Assembly (NCBI GenBank): GCA_030068075.1
Contig: CM057826.1
Span: forward strand, 109,285,746 to 109,349,745
Direction of reading: 5' to 3'
Origin: Paguma larvata
Taxonomy: Eukaryota > Chordata > Mammalia > Carnivora > Viverridae
DNA: 64,000 nt
The position numbers and the translations under genes were made by a program. This document shows, in pieces, positions 30,726-43,640 of the stretch (position 1 is its first letter; the number at the start of each line of letters is the position of its first letter). Below the pieces are notes generated by a model. That model was given only the letters and a program-made list of their open reading frames with translations, did not search any database and was not told where the DNA came from.

Positions 30726-33700
30726 GCAAATTTTTCAGAGAATCTAATTTTTAAAAATGAGGGGGGAAAAAAAGAAAGAGAAACAAAGACACTCTTTCCT
30801 AAAGACCCTTAACCTTACCTTATTTACATTTTCCCTAGGAGAATACTGGGGTCATGGAGAATTTTTGGTTAGAAAGAGCCTCAAAGGTGGCCTGATCCAA
30901 CCATCTATTCAATTCATTGCCCCTAACATTTACTGGGGTTCTCTTGATAATAGGGAACATTATTATATATTTATACCCACTCAGGGTTCAGGAAGGATTT
31001 AGGGTGGCTGTAATCACATTAACAATAGCTCCCAATTCATGATCTACTATTTAATTCTCTACATCTCACAGTGGTCTTATAGTCTAAATACACACCTCAG
31101 TATTAAATGTCCTTCCATCTGGACCTCTCTGATTAGAGTCAGAACTTTAGAGCTGGAGGGTCCTTTCAAAGTTATCTAGCCCTTTGGTGCTACTCTGAAA
31201 GTGAGAAACTGTAGTCTAGAACAATGCATTTGTTGCATCAGGTATCACAGATAGTGAGTAACAGAGTTTGTATCTAAACTCCTATCACCTGATACTCACC
31301 ATAGGGTCCTGTGTGGGCTTCTACTTGTCAATGTGTGGGCTTCTACTTTGTCAGGTCAACCAGCCCCTTCTTACCCTTAGGTTGCGACCACACCTTCTCA
31401 TCTGTTTTTCTCAGATCTTATGTTTTCAGCTATATGGGACAGCTGGAACTAGCCCATTTGCTCAAAGATGCCCCAGTGTAAGAGTAGTCTTGGGTCCTCT
31501 TATTAATGCATGAAGTAGTTTGTTTCCTGACTTTGTTCCCAGTCCCAGGATATTATAAAGGCTCCTCATCTGACAGTCTTGGAAATAAATAGGGATCAGC
31601 CATCCACAAAAGGTTGGCTTAAGATATAAGGAATGAGTTAGTGTGGGGAAAAAGCAATACCGTCCTTCATCCACTGGCAGAATCCTGAGAAACTTTAAGC
31701 CCAGGATTAGAGCTGTTTTAATACACTCTCCACCTGTGTGTTCTCATAAACCATCAAAGCATTTCAAATTTAAGGATTATTTAGAGACTGATAATCTATT
31801 TAACTAATTTAGAAAAAATATTTTCCCAAAGGAACAAGAGTGATTTTGTTCCAAAATAAAAATGGACCTTATTTATAAATCAACCAGTTTCCAGAACAGG
31901 ATTCATGTCAAATAATGCCTCTGACTTTGAGACATGGCTACTTCCTTGATTCTCTGACACTCTCCCCCCACCTCACCCCTCACCCCACTAGACACTCCCA
32001 TTGGTTCTTCCTGCTGATAGCATCTTTAAAAGAATCGGCCACACTATTGTTATCAGTCCCATAGTTTCATTTCTCATTTGTGTCTATATTTAGATTGGAG
32101 GGGAAAACCTCTTTCCATTGCCCAGGAAAGAGACTGTTTTTAAGTGAGTTAATGAACTTCTTACAGGGAAATACCAAATGTAGTTGATGTCTTATTGCTA
32201 TTAAGGAATAGGTGCTAAAGCTTAGAAAGTATGGAAGTTGTTAGCTGATGGAATAACTATGATTTTAATGGTCAGGTCACAGGCATATGAACACTTACAT
32301 ACTCTTCTATGTATTAGGCCAGGCTGTAGAACAGGAGCAGGTGCTTGGGTGCTTGTATGTGGGAGCAGGCATCACTGTTGTGTGCTAATAAGAACACAGG
32401 TCCATTTTAGTCAGAAAGAGTGGTAATAAACGTAGTTCTAAAGAACAGGTGCTAAAGAATTATCTATGCTCGATAAGAATCAGTCTGATATCAGATTTAG
32501 AAAAAAAAGTCCATGAAATAAAAAAAATCATGGCTTCTATAGATATCTAACCAAAATGTATTATTTTTTATGTTTTATTCTTGCCGGCTTTAAGGAATTA
32601 TTTTTTTTCCTTCTTTATGCCATTTTCACTGAATAAGATTCCTCCAAGATCCTTTCCACTCTCACCCATTCTTGGGTAGAAGAGAAAGGACATCTTTTTG
32701 TCTAACATCATGAATGGGAAGGTCCATGTAATTATTCAGAGTAGAATAAATCAAAATATAGAGTAGGGAGGAAGCATCTGTAAAATGTTTTCAGGGCCAT
32801 TCATCAGCCAACAGGCAAAGAATGGAACTTGTCCTTCCTTTTGTTCCCCACCCACCACCTCACCTTCAACTGAGGCCTCCATGCTCTTAATTTACCTAAT
32901 GACTGTCCAAGCCTCTGTAGTGAAAGCCTCATTAACTCTCCTTTTCCTACCTCCAGTACGCCATAGTGTAACTGGACGAACTCTGGAAAAGACTCCTTGT
33001 CCAGCCTCCGCAAATCTACTCCCCTTCAGTATTGGTGATACCTAAAATCACTTTTTGGGGGAGGATTCTATTCAATTGGGTTATCTCTTGCAAAAAGTAA
33101 TGTCTGAGAAGTCTTGAGCATTGAGTCATAAGCAGTAAACTTTTTTTTAGATGACAAGGTGGCAAGGTCTAGAAAAAGTAGTGGGCCTTTCTTAAAAATG
33201 TATATGTGTAGACCTTGCTTCAGACTTGAGCTACTGACTGCTGGTTCCTTGACCTAACTCACCTTTCAGGCATTCTGGCTGCATGGGTCTCTAATGCATC
33301 TTGATTCTCAGAGGCAATGAAGCTTATGCTTTAATGTCCCTCACTTGCTGGGGCCCTTTCCACAGGCCCCAAAGGTTGCCTTACTGGTGTGTTCCCATGT
33401 TTGCGTGTTTTACGGGATACCTTATGTGAGACATTTCTACTTTAATTGGCTGATATGGCTTCTATGTCCACTCCAATATCCCCTCTTTTATAATTGTCCT
33501 CTCATAGAGATTAAGGTGGGAGTGAGGATGAGGAGCTTTAAATAATTATTCACTTGTAACTGAATTAACTTCTAAATACATATTTACTTTGGTGACTAGG
33601 TATATATTTGCTGTTTTAAATTATTTTTCTTATTGGATGTCTCCATATTCTTCAGGCTCCACAAAACCTGGACAGGTATCCTTGGATTCTAGGGCTCCTG

Positions 33701-34984
33701 AAATTACCTCTCACATAATTCTTAATCTCATTTAAAATTTTTCTTCTATCCTGATACTCAGTAATTTCTGGGTTTTATACAAAATCTAGTTTTCCTGGTG
33801 CTTTATCACAGCCTGACACAAATCCAAACCAGAAAAAGGGGAAAATGAGAAAATAACCAATTAAGTGAAGAGAAAGAGAAAAGATTGAGGAGGTAATAAA
33901 TTTGCCAAGTTATCTCATGCATTTTAGTGCTGATCTTCATGCCTAAAGACTCACAGGAGAAGATCCCTAGTTTGTTTGTTTTAACAGCTGAAATAAAGCA
34001 TTGCCATGCTGGTTGGGAAGCTAAGTGATGTTCCATCCTGAGAGGAAAGTGGGGTAATGTAAGGGGACGTGGCAGGACGGGGAATTGAAATAAATTAAGG
34101 AAAACACATGGTCTTCCGAAAAGGAAATGGAGTTACGAAAAGAAATGGGAAAACCAGTTCTTCCAGGATAATGCCTTTTGTTGGGCCCCAGTGGGAAGCT
34201 CATTTGAGGAAGCTGCAAGGATACAATGGGTGCCCAGGTTACCTGACAAGAGGAAAGAGGGCTGAAGGGAAAGGCGAACAGTGTGGGAGAAGGACCAGGG
34301 GTCACGTTTTTCTTGGCATTGAAATATTTTCAAATGAGTTATTTTTCAAAAGTTTCCAAGGAGGATCCTCTACCAGTTTCCAACCTCCATTTGGGATTTG
34401 AAACCTACAGGAAACAAAGCCCCTTCCCATGACCTCTTTCTTCCTCCCTAAATTAAATTTGGATGCAGAGAGTTAGTAAAGCAGAGGCTGGAGCCTTTTG
34501 CTGTGCCTAGAAGTGCGGCCTCTCCCTCATGCGATCTTAGGGGCTGGTTGTGCTCCTAATTAATTGTTACTTTGGCAAATTCAAGGAAGTTGTTTTGGTT
34601 TTTGGCAGGTTGTTTAAAGATTGGCTTTCAAGTTCTTCCATCTGTAAAACAAGGCGTTTGGACCAGAATCATTGGTTCTTATCTTTGGTGGTCATGGGGG
34701 TGGTAGGTACTGGTGAGGGCTTGGTGGTCAAAGTGCCTTGTCAGAGTAGGATGAAAGCTAAAGAACTACCCTTCAGAAGTAAGCACCTGTTCCTGTTCAC
34801 ATATAATTTCGTGTGTAATTTCAAAGGTTCATGGATGCATCAGTAAACAGTTCAAGGTAGTTTTCCTCCTTGCAGAATGATTATACTTCTTTAGCCCAAT
34901 TAACTCAGTCACAGATGAATCTTATGTAAATAGAAGTCCTGGGTGACTTTTCTGGGCTAAAGATTTAAGAGCAGTGCTTTCTTT
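30726..34984. other. 4.3 kb largely unassigned; faint ancient SINE-like strings
   Basis: No gene was recognised. Two stretches resemble a widespread old SINE-type pattern: GAGCCTCAAAGGTGGCCTGA near 30878-30897, and GAGCTGGAGGGTCCTTTCAA near 31151-31170 followed by sequence to 31290. A 22-bp tandem duplication lies at 31311-31354. There are no young insertions. Frames here (for example 34108-34401 plus against 34133-34333 minus) overlap on opposite strands and show no domains. Confidence 0.4.
31311..31354 (+). repeat. 22-bp tandem duplication
   Basis: GTGTGGGCTTCTACTTGTCA (plus AT) is followed at once by GTGTGGGCTTCTACTTTGTC (plus AG), two copies differing by a T insertion and flanking bases. 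Probably a replication slippage product. Confidence 0.8.
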
Positions 34985-35195
34985 TCTTTGTGCACTAGAA
35001 CCAGCAATGCTACTGATAGTGTCTTCTCCATTGGGTCCAGGATTGAGGATAGCAATGGTGCAGGGGTTACGTCTCCAGCCAACCCTGGATTATCATGTGA
35101 CATGAGAGAAAAATAAACCTTTGTTGCTTTCGGCCACTGAAATTCATGGAGTTGTTTGTTACCACAGCATTATTTAGCACATCCTAATTGATAGA
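34985..35195 (+). repeat. ancient L1M- or LTR-type 3' end
   Basis: The stretch has TTATCATGTGACATGAGAGA, AAATAAACCTTTGTTGCTTT, GGCCACTGAAATTCATGGAG and TTGTTTGTTACCACAGCATT, ending CCTAATTGATAGAACCCC. This is the usual end of an old dispersed element with an AATAAA-like signal. The family is uncertain. Confidence 0.55.
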
Positions 35196-36184
35196 ACCCC
35201 TAAATCCATCCATGGATGCCTGAGCTTTCTGTGGATGCCAGATCATCAGTCCCAAATGTGAAAATATTAAAGTCTTTCTATTTCTGAAAATTTATGAGTC
35301 TCTGAGGTGACTCATTGTATTGTAATAATACAATTTCTGAATCTTGAATCACAAGAATTCCTACCCTGGTTTATACAGAATGTCCACTTGGGCCAATAGA
35401 GTATTTCATTTTGTAGTTAAGTTATAACATCCATGACCATGTGGGTGATGGGAATGAAAGGCTCACCAGACCCAGCTTCAAAAGGCAGTGAAGGGTTGAC
35501 TGCAATCTCACAGGGGATCGTCCTACAGGAGGGAAGCAAGAGATTACTCCAGCCCTGGGTGTGCTATGGACACTCCTTGGATATAGTCTAACATACAGAA
35601 GAAAAGAAATCAAGAAAATAAATAAGAAATATACATCTGAAAGCTTCAAATGACTAAAGAAGTCAAGAGGCAGGATGTCTGCACTTTGTTTCTATTTATG
35701 GAACGCAAAGTTTAAACAGAGCTCTCCATTCAGAATTCATCTGGCTATGAAAATTGCCTTGCAAGTTATTGTCTGCAAGGAAATGGACAGCATTCAGATC
35801 TTTCCCTGCAGTGATTTTGTATTTAGAGATGTTTCACATGTGTTTAATTCACTGATCAGTTTTACCTTGTCAAAACAGAATGGTCTGTCAAAAACAGGAT
35901 GAAGCTCATTAGTGAGACACAGGAGATAGTACAATGGAGAAGAGAATAAACAGACTACCAGAAATAAGGAAACAAGAGTCTATTCAGGAAGCAAGAGGGA
36001 ATAGTAGAAAATGATACAGTAGTCATGGTAGACCGTAAGCTAGTGGGAAAGCTATATGGTACTGCTACTTAGTAAGTGATACGGCCAAGAAAAAAAAAAG
36101 TCTTAGGAGAGTTTAGGGGATAAAATTTTTTAGCCTGGAGAAGAGAGTACGGATTTAGCAACTTTTTATATGTAAGAACCTGCT
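35196..36184. other. unassigned sequence with a small perfect hairpin
   Basis: No exon or repeat was recognised. A perfect 8-bp inverted repeat with a 5-nt loop, ATTGTATT-GTAAT-AATACAAT, lies at 35314-35334. Confidence 0.4.
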
Positions 36185-36375
36185 AGCACAGTTGCGAGAG
36201 TGCTGGATTGAGGGGGGAGTCAGGAAAGCTGTGTTCTAGACCTGGGTCTTCTTTGTGCTCCTGCTCTGAACCTTACTTCTGCTCTGAGCAGTTCAGAGTA
36301 AGATGACTGGTAAAGTCTTAGCCAGATCTAGAATTTAGATCTGGGAATATGTTGTTCTGTGACTCTACATCTTCA
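36185..36375 (+). repeat. MIR-like SINE fragment
   Basis: Diverged sense fragment: GAGAGTGCTGGATTGAGGGG, GGAAAGCTGTGTTCTAGACC TGGG and a TCTGTGACTC-type tail. It probably belongs to the MIR/MIR3 group. Confidence 0.5.
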
Positions 36376-38207
36376 CAATCTGGAAAGTTCTAGTATATTA
36401 AAAGCTTCTTGATTAACATAAGGATGATTAATTATTTACTTAAATAAACTTCTAGTGGAATTTATGAAATTTTGGAAACCGCATCCTTGGAGGTTTTTAA
36501 AGTTCAGATAGAGCCTATCTCTTCAAGAGTTAAGAAATAGGCCAGAAGATGTGTTTGAGGTTTCTTCTAGCCATCGAACAATATAAACATTGTCATCTTT
36601 TAAAGGAGACTTTCCCAAGGACCAACCCCTCACAGGGGGGAAACCAAATCCAAATCCAAAATTGTTGATTTATTGTCCTGTAACAAAAGGGAGATGGTAC
36701 TGTCAACCTAAATAAAGAGGTAAACTGAAGCAAGCTCAAATGACCAGAATGGGAGCATCGATGAAATTGTAATTTGGAAAATATCCTGTAGCAAGCCACA
36801 CAGGTGAGTCTACTGAGGGTTTGGGGCAGGCTATATTTATGGACAAGGAGGGCAAAAAAGAGAGGAAGTCCAGTCCAAGTTCAAGCAGTAAGATAGGGAG
36901 ACTCATGGCAGATGTTCGTTGGTCAGGAGCGAGTCTTAGTCTTCTGTAAATCAAGCAATATGTGATATCAGTTTCTCAGATCTTAAGTTCTGTGTTTCTG
37001 AGGACATGAGAATGAGATTCTCCATTTACTATCCTTCCATTCTATTTTAGATTGAAATCCTTTCACAGGACAAAGAGAAGTCCAACAAAAACAAGGCTCT
37101 AAGGTTGAGCAGTGCCATGTTGTCCCTTTGCAAGGCATGATCATGTTTTATGAGAACTTGTGAAGGGTGTGGCCAGTACCTGTGGTCCTCCTGCCTCACA
37201 GCTGAGACTTAGAGATCAGAGGCTTGCCAGCAAAGGAGGCACCTTAGCCAGGGTATATTGCCGCCAGCATGAGCAGTGACCCGAGAGGAGCTCAGCTTTT
37301 ATTTTTCCCCAAGTAAGAGTCTTCTGACCTCTCTTGGAAGATGGTGCAAGCCCTGTTCTACATATTGGACAGGAATATATCCAATTAGGAATAGCTTGTA
37401 GGTATCCTACTCTTCAGCAATTACTTTTTTTAAAAAAAGCAACAGGAGAGGAGAATCCCTTTTTGCTGCCATATTTCAGCAATGAGTAAAGTGCTGGGCA
37501 CTCCATCAACCCCTGATTAGAAAATAATGTACAGCCAAGGGTGGAGTTGTGCTGGGAAGTTGCCCTTTGAAATGCCTCTGCACAGTTATCTCTGAGATAA
37601 CTGAGAGAAAAGAGCTCTTCTAAACCTTCAAGGCCTAGACTGGTTCCTTTAGTCCTATTTTGGGGTGTGGCTTCCTTAGGGCTGGCCTTCAGCCACATTG
37701 GGATATTTGGGGTCCCCTCTGCATCTATCTTTCTGGCAGCTTCTCCTCTCTGGAGCCAACTCTTATCCTCCCTTGGTTGTTCAGCATCTCCCCAGGTAGA
37801 CTTCCCTTGCTGGAACTCATAAAGCCATACTTGTTATTTCCTAATGTATTTGAAAATGACCATACTTTTTTAATGTTAAAAAAATGTCAATGATTGCATT
37901 TTGATCATAGTTCATGGTCTGGGGCCTGAAAAGTGAATAGTTAACAAAGCAGGTTAATCACCTTCTTCCATCATAGAAGGCATGTGCTTTTCCCATGAGA
38001 ACATTTCTGAAGTGAAGGTGGGTCTTATAATAATGATGTACAGATACAATGTGGTAGAACTTACCCTGCTCCCTAAGGAGAAGTCATTTACTTGATAGGT
38101 TAGCTTACAACTGAAAACGTGTAAGAGAGAGAAACTATGGAAGTGGAATACAAGTAATAGTTTAAGTCAATATATTATATATAGCAGAAAATACAGGCTT
38201 AGGATTT
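36376..38207. other. 1.8 kb unassigned sequence
   Basis: No exon, RNA gene or identifiable transposon was found. The frames at 36593-36954 and 37414-37698 (minus) show no domain. Confidence 0.35.
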
Positions 38208-38510
38208 TAAATGTTACTTATTTTTTCTAGATCATACCTTGATATAATTCAAAATTCAAAAGGTACAAAAGGAATACATCAAAAGTCTCATTCTGGATTC
38301 TGTCCCCCATCTTCCAAGTTCTTCTACCTGGAATTTGCGTTACCATTTTCTTTCATATTCCTGCAGAGATGGTTTATTTATGTGTCAGCATGCATGAATG
38401 TAATTACCTCCTTATTCATTCAAATGATAGAATTACTACGCATACTTTCCCATACTTTTCTTTTTAGACAAAAATATGCATGGGAGATGTGGTACATTAA
38501 AAATTTCCAA

Positions 38511-38732
38511 GGGGCCCCTGGGTGGCTCAGTCAATTAAGCATCCAACTTCAGCTTAGGTTGTGATCTCACAGTTTGTGGTTTTGAGCCCCGCACTGGGCT
38601 CTGTGCTGACAGCTTGGAGCCTGGAACCTGCTTTGGATTCTGTGTCTCCCTCTCTCTCTGCCCTTCCCCTGCTTGGGCTCTGTGTCTCTCTCAAAAAATA
38701 AATAAACATTTAAAAAATTTAAAAAAAAAGAG
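38511..38732 (+). mobile_element. felid-type CAN-SINE inside an old L1
   Basis: Head GGGGCCCCTGGGTGGCTCAG, B-box TTTTGAGCCCC, TGTGCTGACAGCTTGGAGCC body, GGATTCTGTGTCTCC, A-rich tail with AATAAATAAACATTT. The target-site duplication is AATTTCCAA at 38502-38510 and 38733-38741. Confidence 0.95.
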
Positions 38733-39112
38733 AATTTCCAATATGTGTTTTATGATTGGTTATATGCTATTTTATAGGTGTACAATAATTTATTTAACAT
38801 GTTTCCTAAAGTGAATATCTATGTTATTTACTAACCTTTTGCTATTCTAAACACTACTATAGAGAAAGACATTGTACCAATATCATCGTGTGCAGTGTGA
38901 GCAGGATAAACTTTAGAAATGGAATTGCTATGTCAAAGGGTATGTGTATTTGTATATTTGATGGGTATTTGCCCTCCATAGATTCTTATCATTTTATATT
39001 TCTGTTATCAATATGTGAGAATGTCTATTTCTTGGTATATTGTCAACACAGTAGGTTATTAAACATTTTTTTATCTTTGCTCAGTCTGTTAGGTAAAAAC
39101 TGGAATCCCAGT

Positions 39113-39389
39113 GTACTTTTTAAAAATTTTAATTGAAATATGATATATTCATAAAAGTGTATTTGTCATCAGTGTATAGCTCAATAGATCTTCACAAACT
39201 ACACACCTTGTATACTGAACATCTGTTTCAAGAAAAATCACAGAACCTACAGCCCAGGAGTCCCTTTTATACTTCCCTCCAGGTTGTGCAGTTTTTACTT
39301 TTCTGCTTTTCCTCATTGTATGAAAAGTAACCATCTTTTTAAAACCATGCCTTTTTATTTTGAAATAATTTTAAATTGGCTTAGCAGAA
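39113..39389 (-). mobile_element. L1M 3' end fragment, antisense, inserted in another L1
   Basis: TTTTTAAAAATTTTAATTGA, CTCAATAGATCTTCACAAAC, TCAAGAAAAATCACAGAACC and CCCAGGAGTCCCTTTTATAC are antisense landmarks of an L1M 3' UTR. A second 3'-end-like string, TTTATTTTGAAATAATTTTA, at about 39354-39373 may be a further piece. The surrounding L1ME-like sequence resumes at about 39390. Confidence 0.68.
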
Positions 39390-39520
39390 GTTAGGCATCA
39401 TCTCATGTGTTTAAGAGTCACTTATATTTCTTTGAAGTATATGTTCATATTTTTTGCCCGTTTTTAGGTTAAACTGTTGATGATTTTTCCTCGATTCGTA
39501 CAAGTGATAAGGAAATTTCA

Positions 39521-40889
39521 GTCCAGAGTAGAAAAGATATGCGCAGTATGCTGGAATGTATCAACTCTGGCTGACCCCTAAGAGTGGCTATTTAGCATTT
39601 GGAACTCTAGAAAACTAGTGAACAAAGCAATTCAATAACTGGTATACTCAACCCAGGGAGCTGGGCCTGAGTAACCCATTGCCTTGTCTTTTGTTTAACT
39701 TGCAACCTTGGTGGTTCCCATCTCATCCTCCAAAAAAAGCCTGGGTCAAATAGGTTCTTCTGTCAAGTGGGTGTTTTATCCTTAAACATCAAGCAGATGT
39801 TTTTCAGGTCACCGATTGAAAACCCTATCTGGTCAAGGGATAGACCTGTTAAACAGGAATATTTGAGAAGACTCTTGGGAAACATTTGGAAAGAAGCCTC
39901 TTCCAGGAGAGAGTTGCCCACTCATGGATGACCACATGACCAACGGTCCCAGAGCCCGTTGTCCCATTCAGCTCAGCCACCACATCAAACAACAGCATCT
40001 CTTTTGTCCTGGAGGCGCAGAGTCCTGAGATTCAGAAAGAACCTCACAGGGTGTATACACACAGGAGGGGAGTTTTCCTTAAAAAAAAAAGCAAATAGGA
40101 GTTTTCTGTTTTGTTTTGTTTTGGTTTGTTTTGTTTTCCTCTTCTCTCCCTCTGACTGGACAGTAACCTCATACCGCATGCCTTCCAGCAAACACTCATC
40201 ACCCGATAAATCATGTGACCTATTCTGTTTACTTAGAGGTGCTTGCCCAGCTGGGCCTCTAATGCAGACCCTGGTCTGTAACCAACTTCAGAGTGGTTTT
40301 CACTGAAAAGGGAATTTCTGAGGACCAGATAAGGCAAGCTATTCATTTGCATAGAGGCTCTCCCCTGGGTCATTCCCTGGGAGGCTGGGAGAACTGTGAA
40401 ATGTGAGACAGGGTTTACGAAGCTGCCAAAAAACATCTTTTAGAGAACACCAGCCCTGTTTAGTTCCTACACAATGTTGAGTATCTACAGAAAGTCTCCT
40501 CTCAAAAATAATGTTGGATTCGGATTTGGACCTTCATTTAATGTTTCACATTCTGGAATCAACAGAATGCTAATCCAAACAAACATTTTTCGCTGAGTGC
40601 ATTGGCAAAACCACTGATTGAACTATTTTAAATCTGATTTTTTTTTTAAAAGGAAGTAAGACAGAGAAAAAGAGAGGCCATTTAGAAGAAGAAGATGGAA
40701 GCTGCTTTTGATAAGATGAAATGCCTGGTTCCAGAGTGCAGAACAGTGAACCTCAGAGTGGACCTGTGAGCTCTCCATGTAATAATCACCTGGCTTAGTC
40801 TGAAGAAGGTGGTCCAGGCCTGAGGAATTGATATTGCAAGAAATTGGGCTTCAGAAATATGCTAAAAACAAAAATACAACCACACACAT
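39521..40889. other. unassigned sequence with a short T/G-rich tract
   Basis: No exon was recognised. An A-run at 40081-40090 and (TTTTG)n-like sequence at 40107-40138 occur without a SINE body. The remainder has no recognisable repeat. Confidence 0.4.
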
Positions 40890-40909
40890 GCATGCGCACA
40901 TACACACGT

Positions 40910-40945
<36 letters not shown>
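40890..40945. repeat. (CA)n microsatellite
   Basis: Imperfect CA-rich sequence, then an uninterrupted (CA) run of about 17.5 units at 40911-40945. Not associated with a recognisable SINE. Confidence 0.97.
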
Positions 40946-40947
<2 letters not shown>

Positions 40948-42796
40948 CTTCCGGGGAATGTTATGCTTATTGCCATGTGAAAACTCTGCTTCTAAAAACA
41001 CCATTTTGAAGAACTAGAAATGGCCCTTCTGGACCATGGACAACCAAGCTGTAACAGGAAAAAACATCTAGAGGGGACAGAATCTTCACCCTGTGATCCA
41101 CCTTTACAGGTCTTTTGGCCTCCTTCAGTTCACCCGCTGGCTAGTTTTTCAAGATAAAATTCATGCACTTTATTCAACTTTAAAAAAAAATTCTGGGCCA
41201 CTCAGAGAGTCCTTGGAGGGCAAGTGTCTTGTGTTAGGATAAGAGAGCACAGCAAATGCATCAGTGGAACATTTTGTGCAGATCCTGAAAGGAGTAGGGT
41301 TGGTGTGGGGACTGGAGAGGTGAACTGAGTATTAGAGACATGTACTCAACCAAACCATTACTTTGAATTGCCAGATATCATTTTAAAGCCTGTCTTGCCC
41401 CTTGTCTCAGGACCCAGTTTCTTTCCTTGGAGTGAATGAATAGGGATAGAAGAATCCAGTTATAAGTCAGAGTTGCCTCTTAACAAAAATCTTGGGATGA
41501 GTCTGGCAACATTAAAATATACTTCATCAGACCCAGTCTCAGAAACAACGTCACTGCAGTGTTACTGCTACTCAGGAGCTTCCTGTAGGCTCCTAGAGGC
41601 AGCTAGGGATGGTGACAAGCCTGTGGCCATGTGGTGCCCCAAAGACACTGATCACTAGGCTTTGAGGAGGCACTCTTCAGCAGAGCTGCCTTCATCCCCC
41701 ACCTACATGCCTCATCACTTTTGGTACTAAAACAGTAAGCTATCTCATTATAAGGAACCATGGAGGCTCAGACAGTAACAGTGGTGACCAGTGTGGATGA
41801 AGTAACAGAAGGTTCTCCTAAATCATCTGAACTCAAGGAATCATAATATGTTATGATTTCAGCTAATAAGTAATATAATACTCCAATAAAAGAGTTTTGG
41901 GAAATAGGGGTTTATTATTGTACATGTCAAGAGGTTTCAGGGTAGGGAAGCTCAATCACATAGTGATTCAGAGGACCAAGTGACTTGGTGATACTCTTTA
42001 CTCCTCCCTCAGAACAAGATGATTGCTCTAGACCCATGCTTCCTGCCTCACATGGACTGGTTCAAAGAGAGGAAGGAATGGAGCTTTGCTTCACATGCCT
42101 TTATTTTGATCAAGGTGGAAACTGTTCCCCTGAAGATCCTAGAATTTACTGTCACTTGCCCATCCCATGCTATAAGTAGGGAGGCAGGGTAGGTTTGCTA
42201 GAATAGACTTAGACTAATCATTTTCAATGCACCTGGGTTTGGGGAAGGGTCCAATTTCCCTGAGTGCATCCCTGCACCATCCTTGAATAAAATTAGGATT
42301 CTATCAGCAAAAGGAAGCATGAAATAGCTGCTGAACAGGCCACAGACTGGTGGCAAGATCCCTACCACAAGGATTTTGCATTATCTTTGGTAGGGAGTTC
42401 TTTCCAAATGGCAAGATTAAATGTCCTACTGGAGCAAAGGAGTTAATAGGACTTTAGAAAATAAAAACGTGACATTTATCATCTGAGTGTTTTGTTTAAT
42501 TTTCTGGTAATAAAATGCCTATCTTCCTATCCTAGAGATAGAAATTTGGTACAGGTGTTCAAAATTGGGACATCCGATTAAACTCCAGGTTTGCCAGAAA
42601 GTTCCTTTCCTCTGGAAGTCTCCAGTAGGCCCTCCCTGTTCATCTTTCTGCATCTGCCCCTGTGAAGCAACAAGTGTATGTTGACTTGAGCACACGTATG
42701 TGCATTGGCATTTTTATCAAGAAGTTTCTAGTAATTTCTAAGTGAGTTTCTGAAACCTTTAAGCCAGATTTCCCTCCCTTGCTGCTACTTCTCTTC
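40946..42796. other. 1.85 kb unassigned sequence
   Basis: No exon, RNA gene or identifiable transposon was found. Confidence 0.35.
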
Positions 42797-42797
42797 C

Positions 42798-42862
42798 CCT
42801 CCTCCTCCTCCTCCTCCTCCTCCTCCTCCTCCTCCTCCTCCTCCCTCTCCTCCTCCTCCTTC
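42798..42862. repeat. (CCT)n microsatellite, homopyrimidine tract
   Basis: About 15 uninterrupted CCT units at 42798-42844, a short interruption, then more CTC units to about 42862. The following bases are T-rich. The complement is a (GGA) run. Confidence 0.97.
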
Positions 42863-43539
42863 TTTTTTCTTTTTTTCTGAAGCTAATAAAGCCTGAATGG
42901 TGAGGCATCTTCAAAGAGCCATGTGTACTCAGCAACTTTGGTGTGTTAGTTTGTCTTCCAATATGCCTTACTCAGGGTGCTTATCTGTTAGAAAGGGAGA
43001 TTACCACATAGACTAGGCTGGAAACCGCTTCGCTGACAGGTTTAAGAGTCTTAGCAAAATAAACAATAGAAAAGGCAAAACTGTGTGCAAAATGGCAGGC
43101 TTCATTCTCCCTGCAAGAGTCAGCTTGGAAGGGAGGGAGCTGGAATCAAAACAAACTGGAGAACATTTCAGCCATGCTCAGAGAGGTTGGGGTTCATGTG
43201 GTGAGAGGTTGAGGTGGGGAAGATAATTCACATTTCTTTTTAAACAAGCAATTGTCTTTTTGTATAGAAACAACTGTTCAGCTGACAAGCCCTTCACCAT
43301 ACCTGTTGATCTGGTTTATAATTCATGCCTTAAAAGAACTCTAGATGTGCAGCAATTACTCTTCCTGTTTTTCTTACCCAGAAAGGTATACAAATAATAG
43401 AATAATGCCACTAGCTTTCTCCTGATCTTGGTTTTGGAATCCAGTTGAAGAGTTTTTTTCTTTAGATTTGGCAGAATTGGATCTATGACCAGTACATGCA
43501 AATTTGCAAGCAATTTGAAGACAGGACAGTGTCATTTAT
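42863..43539. other. unassigned sequence
   Basis: No gene or repeat was recognised. Confidence 0.35.
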
Positions 43540-43640
43540 TTTTCTCTCTTCCTTCTCAGCATCCCCTAGGACAATGCTAGGAAAATACTAGGTCCATAAA
43601 TGTTTGTCATATGATAGAATGAGTAAATGGACATTTTAAT
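43540..43640 (+). repeat. LINE-2 3' end
   Basis: L2-type end: CAGCATCCCCTAGGACAATG, CTAGGTCCATAAATGTTTGT, ATGATAGAATGAGTAAATG. Short, diverged. Confidence 0.6.

Larger units (their letters stand above)
38208..39520 (-). mobile_element. LINE-1 (L1ME-like), antisense, interrupted twice
   Basis: This has the antisense 3' UTR and ORF2 end of an old L1: AAAATTCAAAAGGTACAAAA, GGTGTACAATAATTTATTTA, CTTTAGAAATGGAATTGCTA TGTCAAAGGG and TTTGCCCTCCATAGATTC. It resumes after another L1 piece as CATCTCATGTGTTTAAGAGT and TTTGCCCGTTTTTAGG. A SINE (38511-38732) and an L1M fragment (39113-39389) split it. Coding is degraded. Confidence 0.82.

Noticed and set aside
35314..35334. ATTGTATT hairpin as a functional RNA
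   Set aside because: The 8-bp AT-rich stem is too short and weak to support an RNA gene and is expected by chance in AT-rich DNA.
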